Under the pieces are notes generated by a model that was not told the origin of the DNA, did no database searches, and saw only the letters and a list, made by a program, of their open reading frames with translations. From positions 1,799,501-1,863,500 of the forward strand of contig NC_008255.1 in the NCBI RefSeq assembly GCF_000014145.1: DNA of 64,000 bases, written 5' to 3'. Source of the DNA: Cytophaga hutchinsonii ATCC 33406 (GTDB taxonomy: Bacteria > Bacteroidota > Bacteroidia > Cytophagales > Cytophagaceae). Shown here piece after piece: positions 45,555 to 52,834 of the stretch (within the stretch, counting starts at the first letter, position 1; every line of letters starts with the position of its first letter). Made by a program: the position numbers and the translations under genes.

Positions 45555-46799
45555 TTATTCAAAGTCTGTGTACAATAAATATTTTTTACGCATGGCCTTA
45601 TAAACGGCCAGGTCTTTTTGCCAGGTTTGTTTTATTTCGGCAGCAGATTTTTTTTCTATGATCTGCTGCTTTAATAACGTTGTGCCGGCAAGCTTATCAA
45701 AGAAATTATTCTTTCCAAAATACCCGGCTTTATCGCTCGTCAAAGCATACATATTGATCACATAACTCAGATCAAATTCTTTTTTATACGTGGTTTTTCT
45801 CAGGTCAAATCCGTAACATTTTTTATTCATATGCATCGGGTCTTTTGACATGCCGTCTATACTAACCGGGATAAATGAAAAGGCCGTATCTGTTGTAAAT
45901 GGAGAGCCAATAACCTGAAATGGAAAGTACGTGCCGCGGCCAACGCTTACGTTTGTTCCTTCGAATAAGCCTAAGGAAGGATACAAGCGGATCGCTTGAT
46001 TATTGGGCATGTTGGGAGAGGGTTTTATCGGTAAAATATATTCTGTGGTGTGTGTATAATTATCAACCGGTATAACCGTGTACTTACAAACCAAACTGTC
46101 CTTTAGCCATTTTTCCCCTTGTATCATTTGTGTTAATTCCCCTACAGTTAAGCCATGAACCACCGGAAGCGGCAGCATGCCTATAAAGGATTTTAATTTC
46201 ATATCCAGCACAGGCCCATCTACATAGTCACCATTTGGGTTTGGTCTGTCCAGTACCAGCAATTCTTTTTTATTTTCAGCACAGCTTTCCATTACCACAT
46301 ACAGCGTTGAGATATAGGTAAAAAAACGTACGCCAACATCCTGAATGTCATAAACGACAATATCGATGTCTGCTAATTGTTCAGAGGAAGGTTTTTTATT
46401 TGCCCCATATAAGGACACCACAGGCAAGCCTGTTTTTTTATCTACATAGGAACTTACATGTTCGCCGGCATCGGCAGTGCCTCTGAAACCATGTTCAGGA
46501 GCTAATATTTTTTTAATGTTTACACCAAGTGCTAAAAGTGTATCCACTAAATGTGTCTGTTTAACCATGGCTGTTTGGTTAACTACCAAGGCTACTTTTT
46601 TATTCTTTAATAACGCCATGTATTTTTCCAGACGTTCAGCACCTGTTTTAAGCGGCGGGGCCGTTTGACTTGAATCTGCATGGCTTACTTTAGCGGGCGA
46701 AGCAGGGATTTGATTGGTGGATGGAGTAGAAGAGCATGAAAAAATCAGATATAAAGGTAATCCAATAATTATCCCCGATAAGAATCCTTTAATACGCAT
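45555..46799 (-). CDS. DUF1343/NamZ-like lipoprotein (exo-beta-N-acetylmuramidase family)
   Basis: 414 residues from the ATG at 46799, which gives a lipoprotein signal MRIKGFLSGIIIGLPLYLIFSC; the frame is open ten codons further. After a Ser/Thr/Pro-rich linker comes the DUF1343 domain: VALVVNQTAMV, ILAPEHGFRGTADAGE, LPVVSLYGANKKPS, VVYDIQDVGVRFFTYISTLY, LLVLDRPNPNGDYVDGP and SPNMPNNQAIRLYPSLGLFEGTNVSVGRGT. Members of this family (NamZ) release MurNAc from non-reducing ends of muropeptides, so a role in cell-wall recycling or in degrading other bacteria's wall is likely. Divergent from the permease gene with overlapping promoters. Confidence 0.88.
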   Translation of the reverse strand: MRIKGFLSGIIIGLPLYLIFSCSSTPSTNQIPASPAKVSHADSSQTAPPLKTGAERLEKYMALLKNKKVALVVNQTAMVKQTHLVDTLLALGVNIKKILAPEHGFRGTADAGEHVSSYVDKKTGLPVVSLYGANKKPSSEQLADIDIVVYDIQDVGVRFFTYISTLYVVMESCAENKKELLVLDRPNPNGDYVDGPVLDMKLKSFIGMLPLPVVHGLTVGELTQMIQGEKWLKDSLVCKYTVIPVDNYTHTTEYILPIKPSPNMPNNQAIRLYPSLGLFEGTNVSVGRGTYFPFQVIGSPFTTDTAFSFIPVSIDGMSKDPMHMNKKCYGFDLRKTTYKKEFDLSYVINMYALTSDKAGYFGKNNFFDKLAGTTLLKQQIIEKKSAAEIKQTWQKDLAVYKAMRKKYLLYTDFE

Positions 46800-46808
46800 A
46801 GAAATCTG

Positions 46809-46816
46809 TATATTTG
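46809..46816 (+). promoter_or_regulatory. Candidate -7 box for the LolE/FtsX-like permease gene
   Basis: TATATTTG fits TAnnTTTG, 32 bases before the TTG start at 46849. Confidence 0.4.
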
Positions 46817-46833
46817 AATGTGAGTACATAGCT

Positions 46834-46841
46834 CAAAATTA
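46834..46841 (-). promoter_or_regulatory. Candidate -7 box for the NamZ-like gene
   Basis: Minus-strand TAATTTTG fits TAnnTTTG, 34 bases before the ATG at 46799. It interleaves with the plus-strand promoter, so the two divergent transcripts may compete. Confidence 0.35.
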
Positions 46842-46848
46842 GTAAAAT

Positions 46849-48066
46849 TTGAATCTTTATTACTTTATATCGTCAAGAATACAAAAAAATGATCGGCAGT
46901 CATTTTCGTCCCTCGTTCACAGGATCGCTGTCATCATTATTTTTCTTGGTTTTTTATTATCGGTTACTTCGTTGTGTATACTGGATGGTTTTAAAACCAG
47001 TATCCGTCAAAAGATTTTCAGTTTTGGAGCACACATTCATTTAACCAAATATGATCTGGATAAATCGTATGAGGAGTCGCCGTTTATTATTAATACCGGC
47101 ACACTTGATTCCATTAAAGCCATTCCTAACATAGAACACGTTCAGGGTGTTTCGCATAAACCCTGTCTGTTAAAGTCTTCCTCTGAAATTCAAGGTGTGA
47201 TCTTAAAAGGTGTTGGGCCTGATTTTGATATTGATCGTTTTAAAAGCAATATGCTGGAAGGCCGGTTTATTACGTTTAACGATAGCGGTTATTCCAAACA
47301 GATTGTTATAAGTGAAAAAATTGCACACAAGCTTAATTTAAAAACCGGCGACAGTCTTTTACTGTATTTTGTGCAGAATCCGCCGCGATACAGGAAGGTA
47401 AGCATTTCAGGTATTTACAAGACAGGTCTGGAAGAACTGGATGAATTATTTATCATCGGTGATATACAACTAAACAGAGTATTGAGCGCCTGGTCTCCGA
47501 AGCAGATAGGCGGTCTTGAAATTTATGTATCCGATTTTAATATGCTTGATTCCACTGCAAGTGAAGTATACAAGCGTATGGAGTATGATATGCAGATTCA
47601 GCTGATAACAGATAAGTATCTGCAGATTTTTGATTGGCTCAATCTGCTAAACAGAAACGTTACAATCTTTTTAGCACTCATTATGGGTGTTTCTATTTTT
47701 GTAATTATCTCCACCATCATTGTCATGATCATGGAACGTACCTCTATGGTTGGTCTGCTTAAAGCATTCGGAACCACGAACAGTGATGTGAGTAAAATAT
47801 TCCTGTGGAATGGATTTAAAATTATTATTATCGGAATGCTTGGCGGGAATGTGGTTGCGTTGACCTTATGTGCGCTGCAATACTATACCGGCATTGTGCC
47901 CTTAGATGCGGAAAATTATTTCATGAGTGCAGTACCTATTGCATTTCCATGGTTTACAATCATTGCTATTAATATTGCAGCCTTGTTAACCCTTACAGCA
48001 ATTCTCTGGATTCCTATCTATTTTATTTCCAGAGTGAGTCCGGTAAAAGCAATAAAATTCAATTAA
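46849..48066 (+). CDS. LolC/LolE/FtsX-type ABC transporter permease
   Basis: 405 residues from a TTG start (MNLYYFISSRI); no ATG is near. One membrane helix at about 27-47 is followed by a large periplasmic MacB-like domain (about 50-250). Three C-terminal helices follow (about 277-300, 323-345 and 372-396). MIMERTSMVGLLKAFGTTNSD and the ending SRVSPVKAIKFN match LolE/FtsX permeases, which release lipoproteins from the inner membrane or act in related mechanotransmission. The ATPase partner is not in this window. Confidence 0.85.
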   Translation: MNLYYFISSRIQKNDRQSFSSLVHRIAVIIIFLGFLLSVTSLCILDGFKTSIRQKIFSFGAHIHLTKYDLDKSYEESPFIINTGTLDSIKAIPNIEHVQGVSHKPCLLKSSSEIQGVILKGVGPDFDIDRFKSNMLEGRFITFNDSGYSKQIVISEKIAHKLNLKTGDSLLLYFVQNPPRYRKVSISGIYKTGLEELDELFIIGDIQLNRVLSAWSPKQIGGLEIYVSDFNMLDSTASEVYKRMEYDMQIQLITDKYLQIFDWLNLLNRNVTIFLALIMGVSIFVIISTIIVMIMERTSMVGLLKAFGTTNSDVSKIFLWNGFKIIIIGMLGGNVVALTLCALQYYTGIVPLDAENYFMSAVPIAFPWFTIIAINIAALLTLTAILWIPIYFISRVSPVKAIKFN

Positions 48067-48367
48067 GGAAAGCGGATACGCATAATTTTTTCAGATCTAT
48101 ACGGATAGTATTTTAAATATTTATGAGATTCCCCCAAAATATATGAATTTGATTTTACAAATGGATGTATCGCTAAGTTGTGTCCCGATCAGGGGTGATA
48201 TCAGTAGAATATATTTTAAAAAAAATACGTTAAATACCGAACGTATTGAAACGAATGGAAGTTGATTTTTTTACCTTAAATAATATCCCTTCAGTGATAC
48301 TCAGAATGCTGGATTGTATTAAGCAGGTTTGCAGCCACAAAAAATCATTCCGGTAATTTGAAATTTG
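48067..48367. other. AT-rich intergenic stretch between convergent genes
   Basis: No terminator with a T-run is evident. It holds an 8-bp perfect inverted repeat AATACGTT/AACGTATT (48224-48231 and 48240-48247) and a 33-codon open frame (48255-48356, MEVDFFTLNN..., Cys at two places). The frame has no recognisable relative or promoter. I cannot support a gene here. Confidence 0.4.
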
Positions 48368-49114
48368 TTATTTACTATCTGCCTGCGGATGGAACGTTTG
48401 AAACAAACTTTTAAATTTCATCATAATCACGCCAAAGATTGCTTCTTTAAAAATGCCCATCGACATTTTTGAGGTGCCGCGCGTACGATCCATAAAAATG
48501 ATCGGCACTTCTTTTAATATAAATCCATACTTCCAGCATAAAAATTTCATCTGGATCTGGAAGGCATAACCTACAAATTTTACTTTTGTATATGGAATGG
48601 TTTCTAATACTTTTCTGCTGTAACATTTAAAACCAGCCGTAGCATCTTCAATCGGCATACCGGTAATTAACTGTACATATTTACTGGCGAAGAAAGACAT
48701 CAGTACTCTGCCGATCGGCCAGTTGATAACGGTTACACCATGTACATAGCGGCTTCCGATTGCTACATCAGCACCGTTATTTTCGCATGTGTCGTGTAAA
48801 CGGATCAGGTCTTCCGGATTATGGGAAAAATCAGCATCCATTTCACATAAATAATCATACCTGTGATTGATGCCGTATGTAAAACCCTCAATGTATGCTG
48901 TTCCTAAACCCAACTTGCCCTGGCGCTGAATCATAAATACACGATCCGGATATTTTACCGCATACTCTTTTACGAGTTCTGCTGTACCATCCGGAGAATT
49001 ATCTTCAATAACCAGAATATCAAATGGCGTGGACAAAGTCATTACTTTATCAATAAGCAAGCCTATGTTTTCAATTTCGTTGTATGTAGGAACAATTACG
49101 AGATTTTTACTCAT
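48368..49114 (-). CDS. Polyprenol (dolichyl)-phosphate mannosyltransferase-like GT2 glycosyltransferase
   Basis: 248 residues, the size of single-domain Dpm1-like enzymes. Motifs: VIVPTYNEIENI at the N-terminus, VIEDNSPDGTAE, and the DxD metal site in CEMDADFSHNPEDL (D93/D95). Then AIGSRYVHG and IEDATAGFKCYSRKVL. It transfers a hexose from a nucleotide sugar to polyprenyl phosphate at the cytoplasmic face of the inner membrane. No C-terminal membrane helix is obvious. It follows hemG after a terminator-like hairpin. Confidence 0.9.
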   Translation of the reverse strand: MSKNLVIVPTYNEIENIGLLIDKVMTLSTPFDILVIEDNSPDGTAELVKEYAVKYPDRVFMIQRQGKLGLGTAYIEGFTYGINHRYDYLCEMDADFSHNPEDLIRLHDTCENNGADVAIGSRYVHGVTVINWPIGRVLMSFFASKYVQLITGMPIEDATAGFKCYSRKVLETIPYTKVKFVGYAFQIQMKFLCWKYGFILKEVPIIFMDRTRGTSKMSMGIFKEAIFGVIMMKFKSLFQTFHPQADSK

Positions 49115-49150
49115 ACTTAAAGGTAATAATTGTTTTAGTAAGGATGAAAA

Positions 49151-49186
49151 GCAAACAGAAGATTTTCATCGAAATCATCTGTTTGC
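49151..49186 (-). terminator. Terminator-like hairpin after hemG
   Basis: GCAAACAGAAGATTT (49151-49165) pairs with AAATCATCTGTTTGC (49172-49186) with one mismatch and a 6-base loop, followed on the minus strand by UUUU. It lies 21 bases after the hemG stop. Confidence 0.6.
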
Positions 49187-49206
49187 AGTACACTTCAGGA
49201 GATAAC

Positions 49207-50514
49207 TTATAAAATCAACGCTAAATCACGGGCACTTTGTATGCAATTGCCTAAAGAAATTCCGTTTGTCCAGTTTGAACGGAAGTAAATATGATCATCG
49301 CTCAACAGCTTACTTGCAAGACGTGCCTTTTTTAAATAGATGTCGTATTGCGGAATGGCTTTGTTCCAGCCGGCTACGTGTGTAAACGTTGGTTTGCCTG
49401 TAATCCCAAGATCTTTGCTTAACTGCTGTATGGCGCGTTGTTCTAGTTCTGATTCTGAAAGCGCTGTATACTCCGGGTGATGCATGCCGCCGATGAATGA
49501 CGTTGTCAGTACTTCATCGGCCGGACAGCGATCGTTAAAAATGCTGCTGTTCCAAATGGTACCAGCTAAAAAAGATTGCTCTGCAGAGGGATATAAACAT
49601 CCGAATCCATTCATCGGATGTGTTACATCAGTACGCTTAAAGGCAGCAAACACAGCCTTCATAGAAGCATATTGTACCTGTGAAAGTATGGCTGAAAGAT
49701 CCGGATAGGAATCTTTGATCAATGTAGCCGCCTGAAAAGTTGTTCCGCAAACAACAACTTTATCAAACGTTAATTCTTCAATACCATGTTTCGTATCCGT
49801 GGTTAGCACAATCTTATCCATCTGTTTACGGAGATTCAATACACGTGTATTAAGCTGAAGGGAATGAAGCTGTGCAGCCAGTGTATCTGTAAGTGTTTGC
49901 AAGCCATGCACAAATGTGCCGGTTTTTCTTTTTTCGCCAAAACCTTTTTTGAAGATTCCTTTAATGATGCTGCCGTATTGTTTTTCCAATTCAACCAGCT
50001 GTGGAAATGTTTCTTCTATTAAAAGCTGTTTAATGTCACCTGCATAGACTCCGGTAGCAAACGGATCGATGGTATACTGCGTAAAGGGCGCAGAAAATCT
50101 TCGGGCAAAGAAATCGTATACCGTTTCATTTTCTTTCGATATACTTTTATTAAAAAGCTCTTTGAATATTGCATACTTCGTTTTTGCTGAAAAAAAACGT
50201 CCTGTTAAAAAAGACAGCGGTCCGGAAGGTACTTGCTGTATGTTAGCATCTTTATAGATAAATCTGTTTTTATTGATGATGGCTGCCGGTTCAAATAATT
50301 TATCCAGATTCAATTCGTGAATAAATTCCTCTAATTTTTTATCAACCAGAATAGAGTTGGGACCTACCTCTAACAGGTATTTACCAAATCGTTGAGAATT
50401 AATATAACCGCCTGGTCGTGAGTTAGATTCAAATAATATATAAGGCTTGCCAGCTTGTTGAAGCTGATACGCAAGTGTTAATCCTGAAATGCCTGCACCA
50501 ATAATTGCTATCAT
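49207..50514 (-). CDS. hemG: Protoporphyrinogen oxidase (HemY-type flavoprotein)
   Basis: 435 residues. N-terminal FAD-binding GAGISGLTLAYQL (6-18) and FESNSRPGGYINS. The core has the family's FATGVYAGDIKQL and the C-terminal YFRSNWTNGISLGNCIQSA motif closing the FAD site. It oxidises protoporphyrinogen IX to protoporphyrin IX in heme synthesis, at the inner membrane. It is divergent from the HAD phosphatase gene. Confidence 0.9.
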   Translation of the reverse strand: MIAIIGAGISGLTLAYQLQQAGKPYILFESNSRPGGYINSQRFGKYLLEVGPNSILVDKKLEEFIHELNLDKLFEPAAIINKNRFIYKDANIQQVPSGPLSFLTGRFFSAKTKYAIFKELFNKSISKENETVYDFFARRFSAPFTQYTIDPFATGVYAGDIKQLLIEETFPQLVELEKQYGSIIKGIFKKGFGEKRKTGTFVHGLQTLTDTLAAQLHSLQLNTRVLNLRKQMDKIVLTTDTKHGIEELTFDKVVVCGTTFQAATLIKDSYPDLSAILSQVQYASMKAVFAAFKRTDVTHPMNGFGCLYPSAEQSFLAGTIWNSSIFNDRCPADEVLTTSFIGGMHHPEYTALSESELEQRAIQQLSKDLGITGKPTFTHVAGWNKAIPQYDIYLKKARLASKLLSDDHIYFRSNWTNGISLGNCIQSARDLALIL

Positions 50515-50530
50515 ACTATTTGAATATGTT

Positions 50531-50538
50531 CAAATTTA
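50531..50538 (-). promoter_or_regulatory. Candidate -7 box for hemG
   Basis: Minus-strand TAAATTTG fits TAnnTTTG, 16 bases before the hemG ATG. Confidence 0.4.
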
Positions 50539-50546
50539 TTAGGAAA

Positions 50547-50577
50547 TCTTCAGTATTTTTGAAAAAATATCTGAAGA
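50547..50577 (+). promoter_or_regulatory. Promoter element within an inverted repeat upstream of the HAD phosphatase gene
   Basis: TATTTTTG (50554-50561) fits TAnnTTTG. It lies between the arms TCTTCAG (50547-50553) and CTGAAGA (50571-50577), with near-complementary A/T runs inside. The right arm ends exactly at the base before the ATG. The palindrome could be an operator or a leader hairpin. Confidence 0.4.
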
Positions 50578-51096
50578 ATGAAAAATAAGTGTGTGTTTCT
50601 GGACCGCGATGGAGTGATCAATGTTGATAATGTAAATTATACCTACAAAGTTGAGGAATTTAAAATCATTGATGGTGTTATTCCTGCGTTAAAAATGTTA
50701 AAAGAAGCAGGTTATTTACTGATCATCATCACCAACCAATCCGGTATTGCGAAAGGTATTTACCAGCACGAAGATGTATATAAGTGCCACGATTACTTTG
50801 ATCGTGAATCCGGTAATTTAATTGATGAATATTTTTATTCTCCTTATCACCAGTCAACATCTGAATCCTTATCACGCAAGCCAGGCTCATTGATGTTTGA
50901 AAAGGCAATTGCTAAATATGATATTGATATTGCACAATCGTGGATGGTTGGAGACAGAGAGCGCGATATACTTCCGGCTAATAAATTAAACATCCCAACC
51001 ATTCTGATCGAAGAATTCCCGAATACAGAAACAAGTGCAAAGTATAAAGTGGATTCGTTGTATGAAGCAGCGGAACTGATTTTGAAGAAAGTGTAA
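50578..51096 (+). CDS. HAD-IIIA phosphatase, GmhB/HisB-N-like, lacking the zinc ligands
   Basis: 172 residues. HAD motifs: FLDRDG with D9 and D11, TNQSG (52-56), RKP (100-102), GDRERD (125-130). The overall sequence parallels D-glycero-D-manno-heptose 1,7-bisphosphate 7-phosphatase, which acts in LPS heptose synthesis. The zinc loop, however, differs. E. coli GmhB has CPHH ... CDCRKP; here it reads SPYH (88-91) and SLSRKP (97-102) with a shortened loop, so all four metal ligands are replaced. The substrate may therefore differ from classical GmhB. It stands alone between hemG and a terminator. Confidence 0.82.
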   Translation: MKNKCVFLDRDGVINVDNVNYTYKVEEFKIIDGVIPALKMLKEAGYLLIIITNQSGIAKGIYQHEDVYKCHDYFDRESGNLIDEYFYSPYHQSTSESLSRKPGSLMFEKAIAKYDIDIAQSWMVGDRERDILPANKLNIPTILIEEFPNTETSAKYKVDSLYEAAELILKKV

Positions 51097-51127
51097 AGCG
51101 TAATGCGGCACGCTTAAAGCCGAAGGC

Positions 51128-51158
51128 AAAAAGGACAGCTGCAGCAGCTGTCCTTTTT
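51128..51158. terminator. Bidirectional terminator
   Basis: AAAAAGGACAGCTG (51128-51141) and CAGCTGTCCTTTTT (51145-51158) form a perfect 14-bp stem with a 3-base loop and A/T runs on both sides. It lies between the convergent HAD phosphatase and arginine decarboxylase genes. Confidence 0.88.
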
Positions 51159-51210
51159 TAATGTGTGTGATTTTTTGCTACAAGGAACTAAAAGCTTTCC
51201 GCCTTCAGCA

Positions 51211-52602
51211 TTAAGCTTTGTAGCCCAATATTTTCAGCATGCTTTCTTTTGTCTGCTCCGGTGCAAACAAGTTATAGCTGAAATTACCATCCGCATCTTT
51301 ATCAATTAAAATATGTTTCGGTGCCGGTACCAGGCAATGCTGTATACCACCGTATCCGCCAAGTGATTCCTGATAAGCACCGGTATGGAAGAAACCAATG
51401 TATGTAGGTTCTTTCTCATCCAGTTCCGGCATGAACACCAGGTTCTGGTGTGCTTCTGAATTGTAATAATCCATGCTGTCGCAGGTAATACCGCCAAGCT
51501 TAACTTTTTTATATGGTTTATCCCAGCCGTTCACTGCCAGTAATAAATACTTCTGGCTTAAGCCCCATACATCCGGAAGCGTAGTAATGAATGAACTGTC
51601 AATCATATACCATTCTTCTTTATCGTTCTGAAGTTTGCTTCCTAAAACGGAGTATACCGCAGCGCCGCTTTCTCCCACGGTAAAGCTGCCGAATTCTGTG
51701 AAAATATTCGGTGTTGGTACACCTTCTTCATCACACACCTTCTTGATTGTTTTTACAATCTGGTCTGCCATATATTTATAGTCGTATTCGAAATGCACAG
51801 ATGTTTTGATCGGCCAGCCGCCACCAATATCAATGCTGTCCATATCCGGATTAATCTTTTTCATCGTACAGTACATGTGTACAAAACGGCTCAACTCACT
51901 CCAGTAGTACGTGGTATCTTTAATACCCGTATTAATAAAGAAGTGCAGCATTTTCAATTTGAACTTCGGATTCGGCTCAATTTTTTCTTTGTAGAACTGA
52001 ACCACATCGTTGTATCTGAAACCCAGGCGTGACGTATAGAATTCAAACTTCGGCTCTTCATCCGTTGCCAGACGGATACCTAAATTACAACTTGTTTCAA
52101 TACCTTTTTCATAAGCTGTAATTTCATCCAGGTTGTCTAAAATAGGTGTGCAGTTAAAGCCTTCGTTTATCAGATCACAGATGTAGTCTGTGTATTCCGG
52201 GCGCTTATATCCATTGCAGATCACATTGGTTGCTTTCGTAATTTTATTGTTCTCGAATAAAATACGAACAATCGGAATATCGTAAGCAGAAGAGGTTTCA
52301 ATATGTATGTCATTCTTCAATGCTTCGTTCAATACAAAACTGAAATGCGAAGATTTGGTACAGTAGCAATATGTATACGTTCCCGAATAATTATTATTCG
52401 TAATGGCTTCGCCGAACCATTGTTTTGCTTTTTGGATCTGTGAACTGATCTTAGGCAGGTAACTTAATTTCAATGGCGTTCCGTATTTATTGATAACATC
52501 CATCAATGGGAATCCATTAAAATGCAATTCATTGTTTACCAGTTTAAACTCTTCTGTCGGGAAGTAAAACGTTTGGTCGATCAGGTCAAAATACTTATCC
52601 AT
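51211..52602 (-). CDS. speA: Arginine decarboxylase, short biosynthetic type (PLP fold III)
   Basis: 463 residues, far shorter than the about 660-residue E. coli SpeA but usual for Bacteroidota. PLP lysine K83 in YCYCTKSSHF, the GGG turn in SIDIGGGWPIKTS, and the active-site CDSMDYYN segment near the C-terminus fit the Orn/Lys/Arg decarboxylase group 2 barrel. It makes agmatine from arginine, the first step toward putrescine and spermidine. No downstream polyamine genes are adjacent. It is divergent from argS. Other group IV decarboxylase specificity (e.g. carboxynorspermidine) cannot be excluded from sequence alone. Confidence 0.87.
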   Translation of the reverse strand: MDKYFDLIDQTFYFPTEEFKLVNNELHFNGFPLMDVINKYGTPLKLSYLPKISSQIQKAKQWFGEAITNNNYSGTYTYCYCTKSSHFSFVLNEALKNDIHIETSSAYDIPIVRILFENNKITKATNVICNGYKRPEYTDYICDLINEGFNCTPILDNLDEITAYEKGIETSCNLGIRLATDEEPKFEFYTSRLGFRYNDVVQFYKEKIEPNPKFKLKMLHFFINTGIKDTTYYWSELSRFVHMYCTMKKINPDMDSIDIGGGWPIKTSVHFEYDYKYMADQIVKTIKKVCDEEGVPTPNIFTEFGSFTVGESGAAVYSVLGSKLQNDKEEWYMIDSSFITTLPDVWGLSQKYLLLAVNGWDKPYKKVKLGGITCDSMDYYNSEAHQNLVFMPELDEKEPTYIGFFHTGAYQESLGGYGGIQHCLVPAPKHILIDKDADGNFSYNLFAPEQTKESMLKILGYKA

Positions 52603-52834
52603 CTACTGCGGTTATAATTACGAATTGACTGCAATAATCACATAAAAAAAAATACTATGCAATTGAATATACAGAATGTCAGTAAAAATAATATTGAAAA
52701 GAATGCTTTTCGTTTAAATAGCTGATTTATAGAAGTGTTTTCAAATATGCCGGCAGCAGGATCAAATGGATTTTCTGCTGATAAATACACAAAAAATCAG
52801 CATCTTTGTACTTCAATACAATTTAAAACCATTT

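Noticed and set aside
52766-52834. 23-residue N-terminal extension of argS
   Set aside because: The family N-terminus aligns with MNPEFLLKESI at 52835; the upstream codons fall in AT-rich promoter-like DNA.
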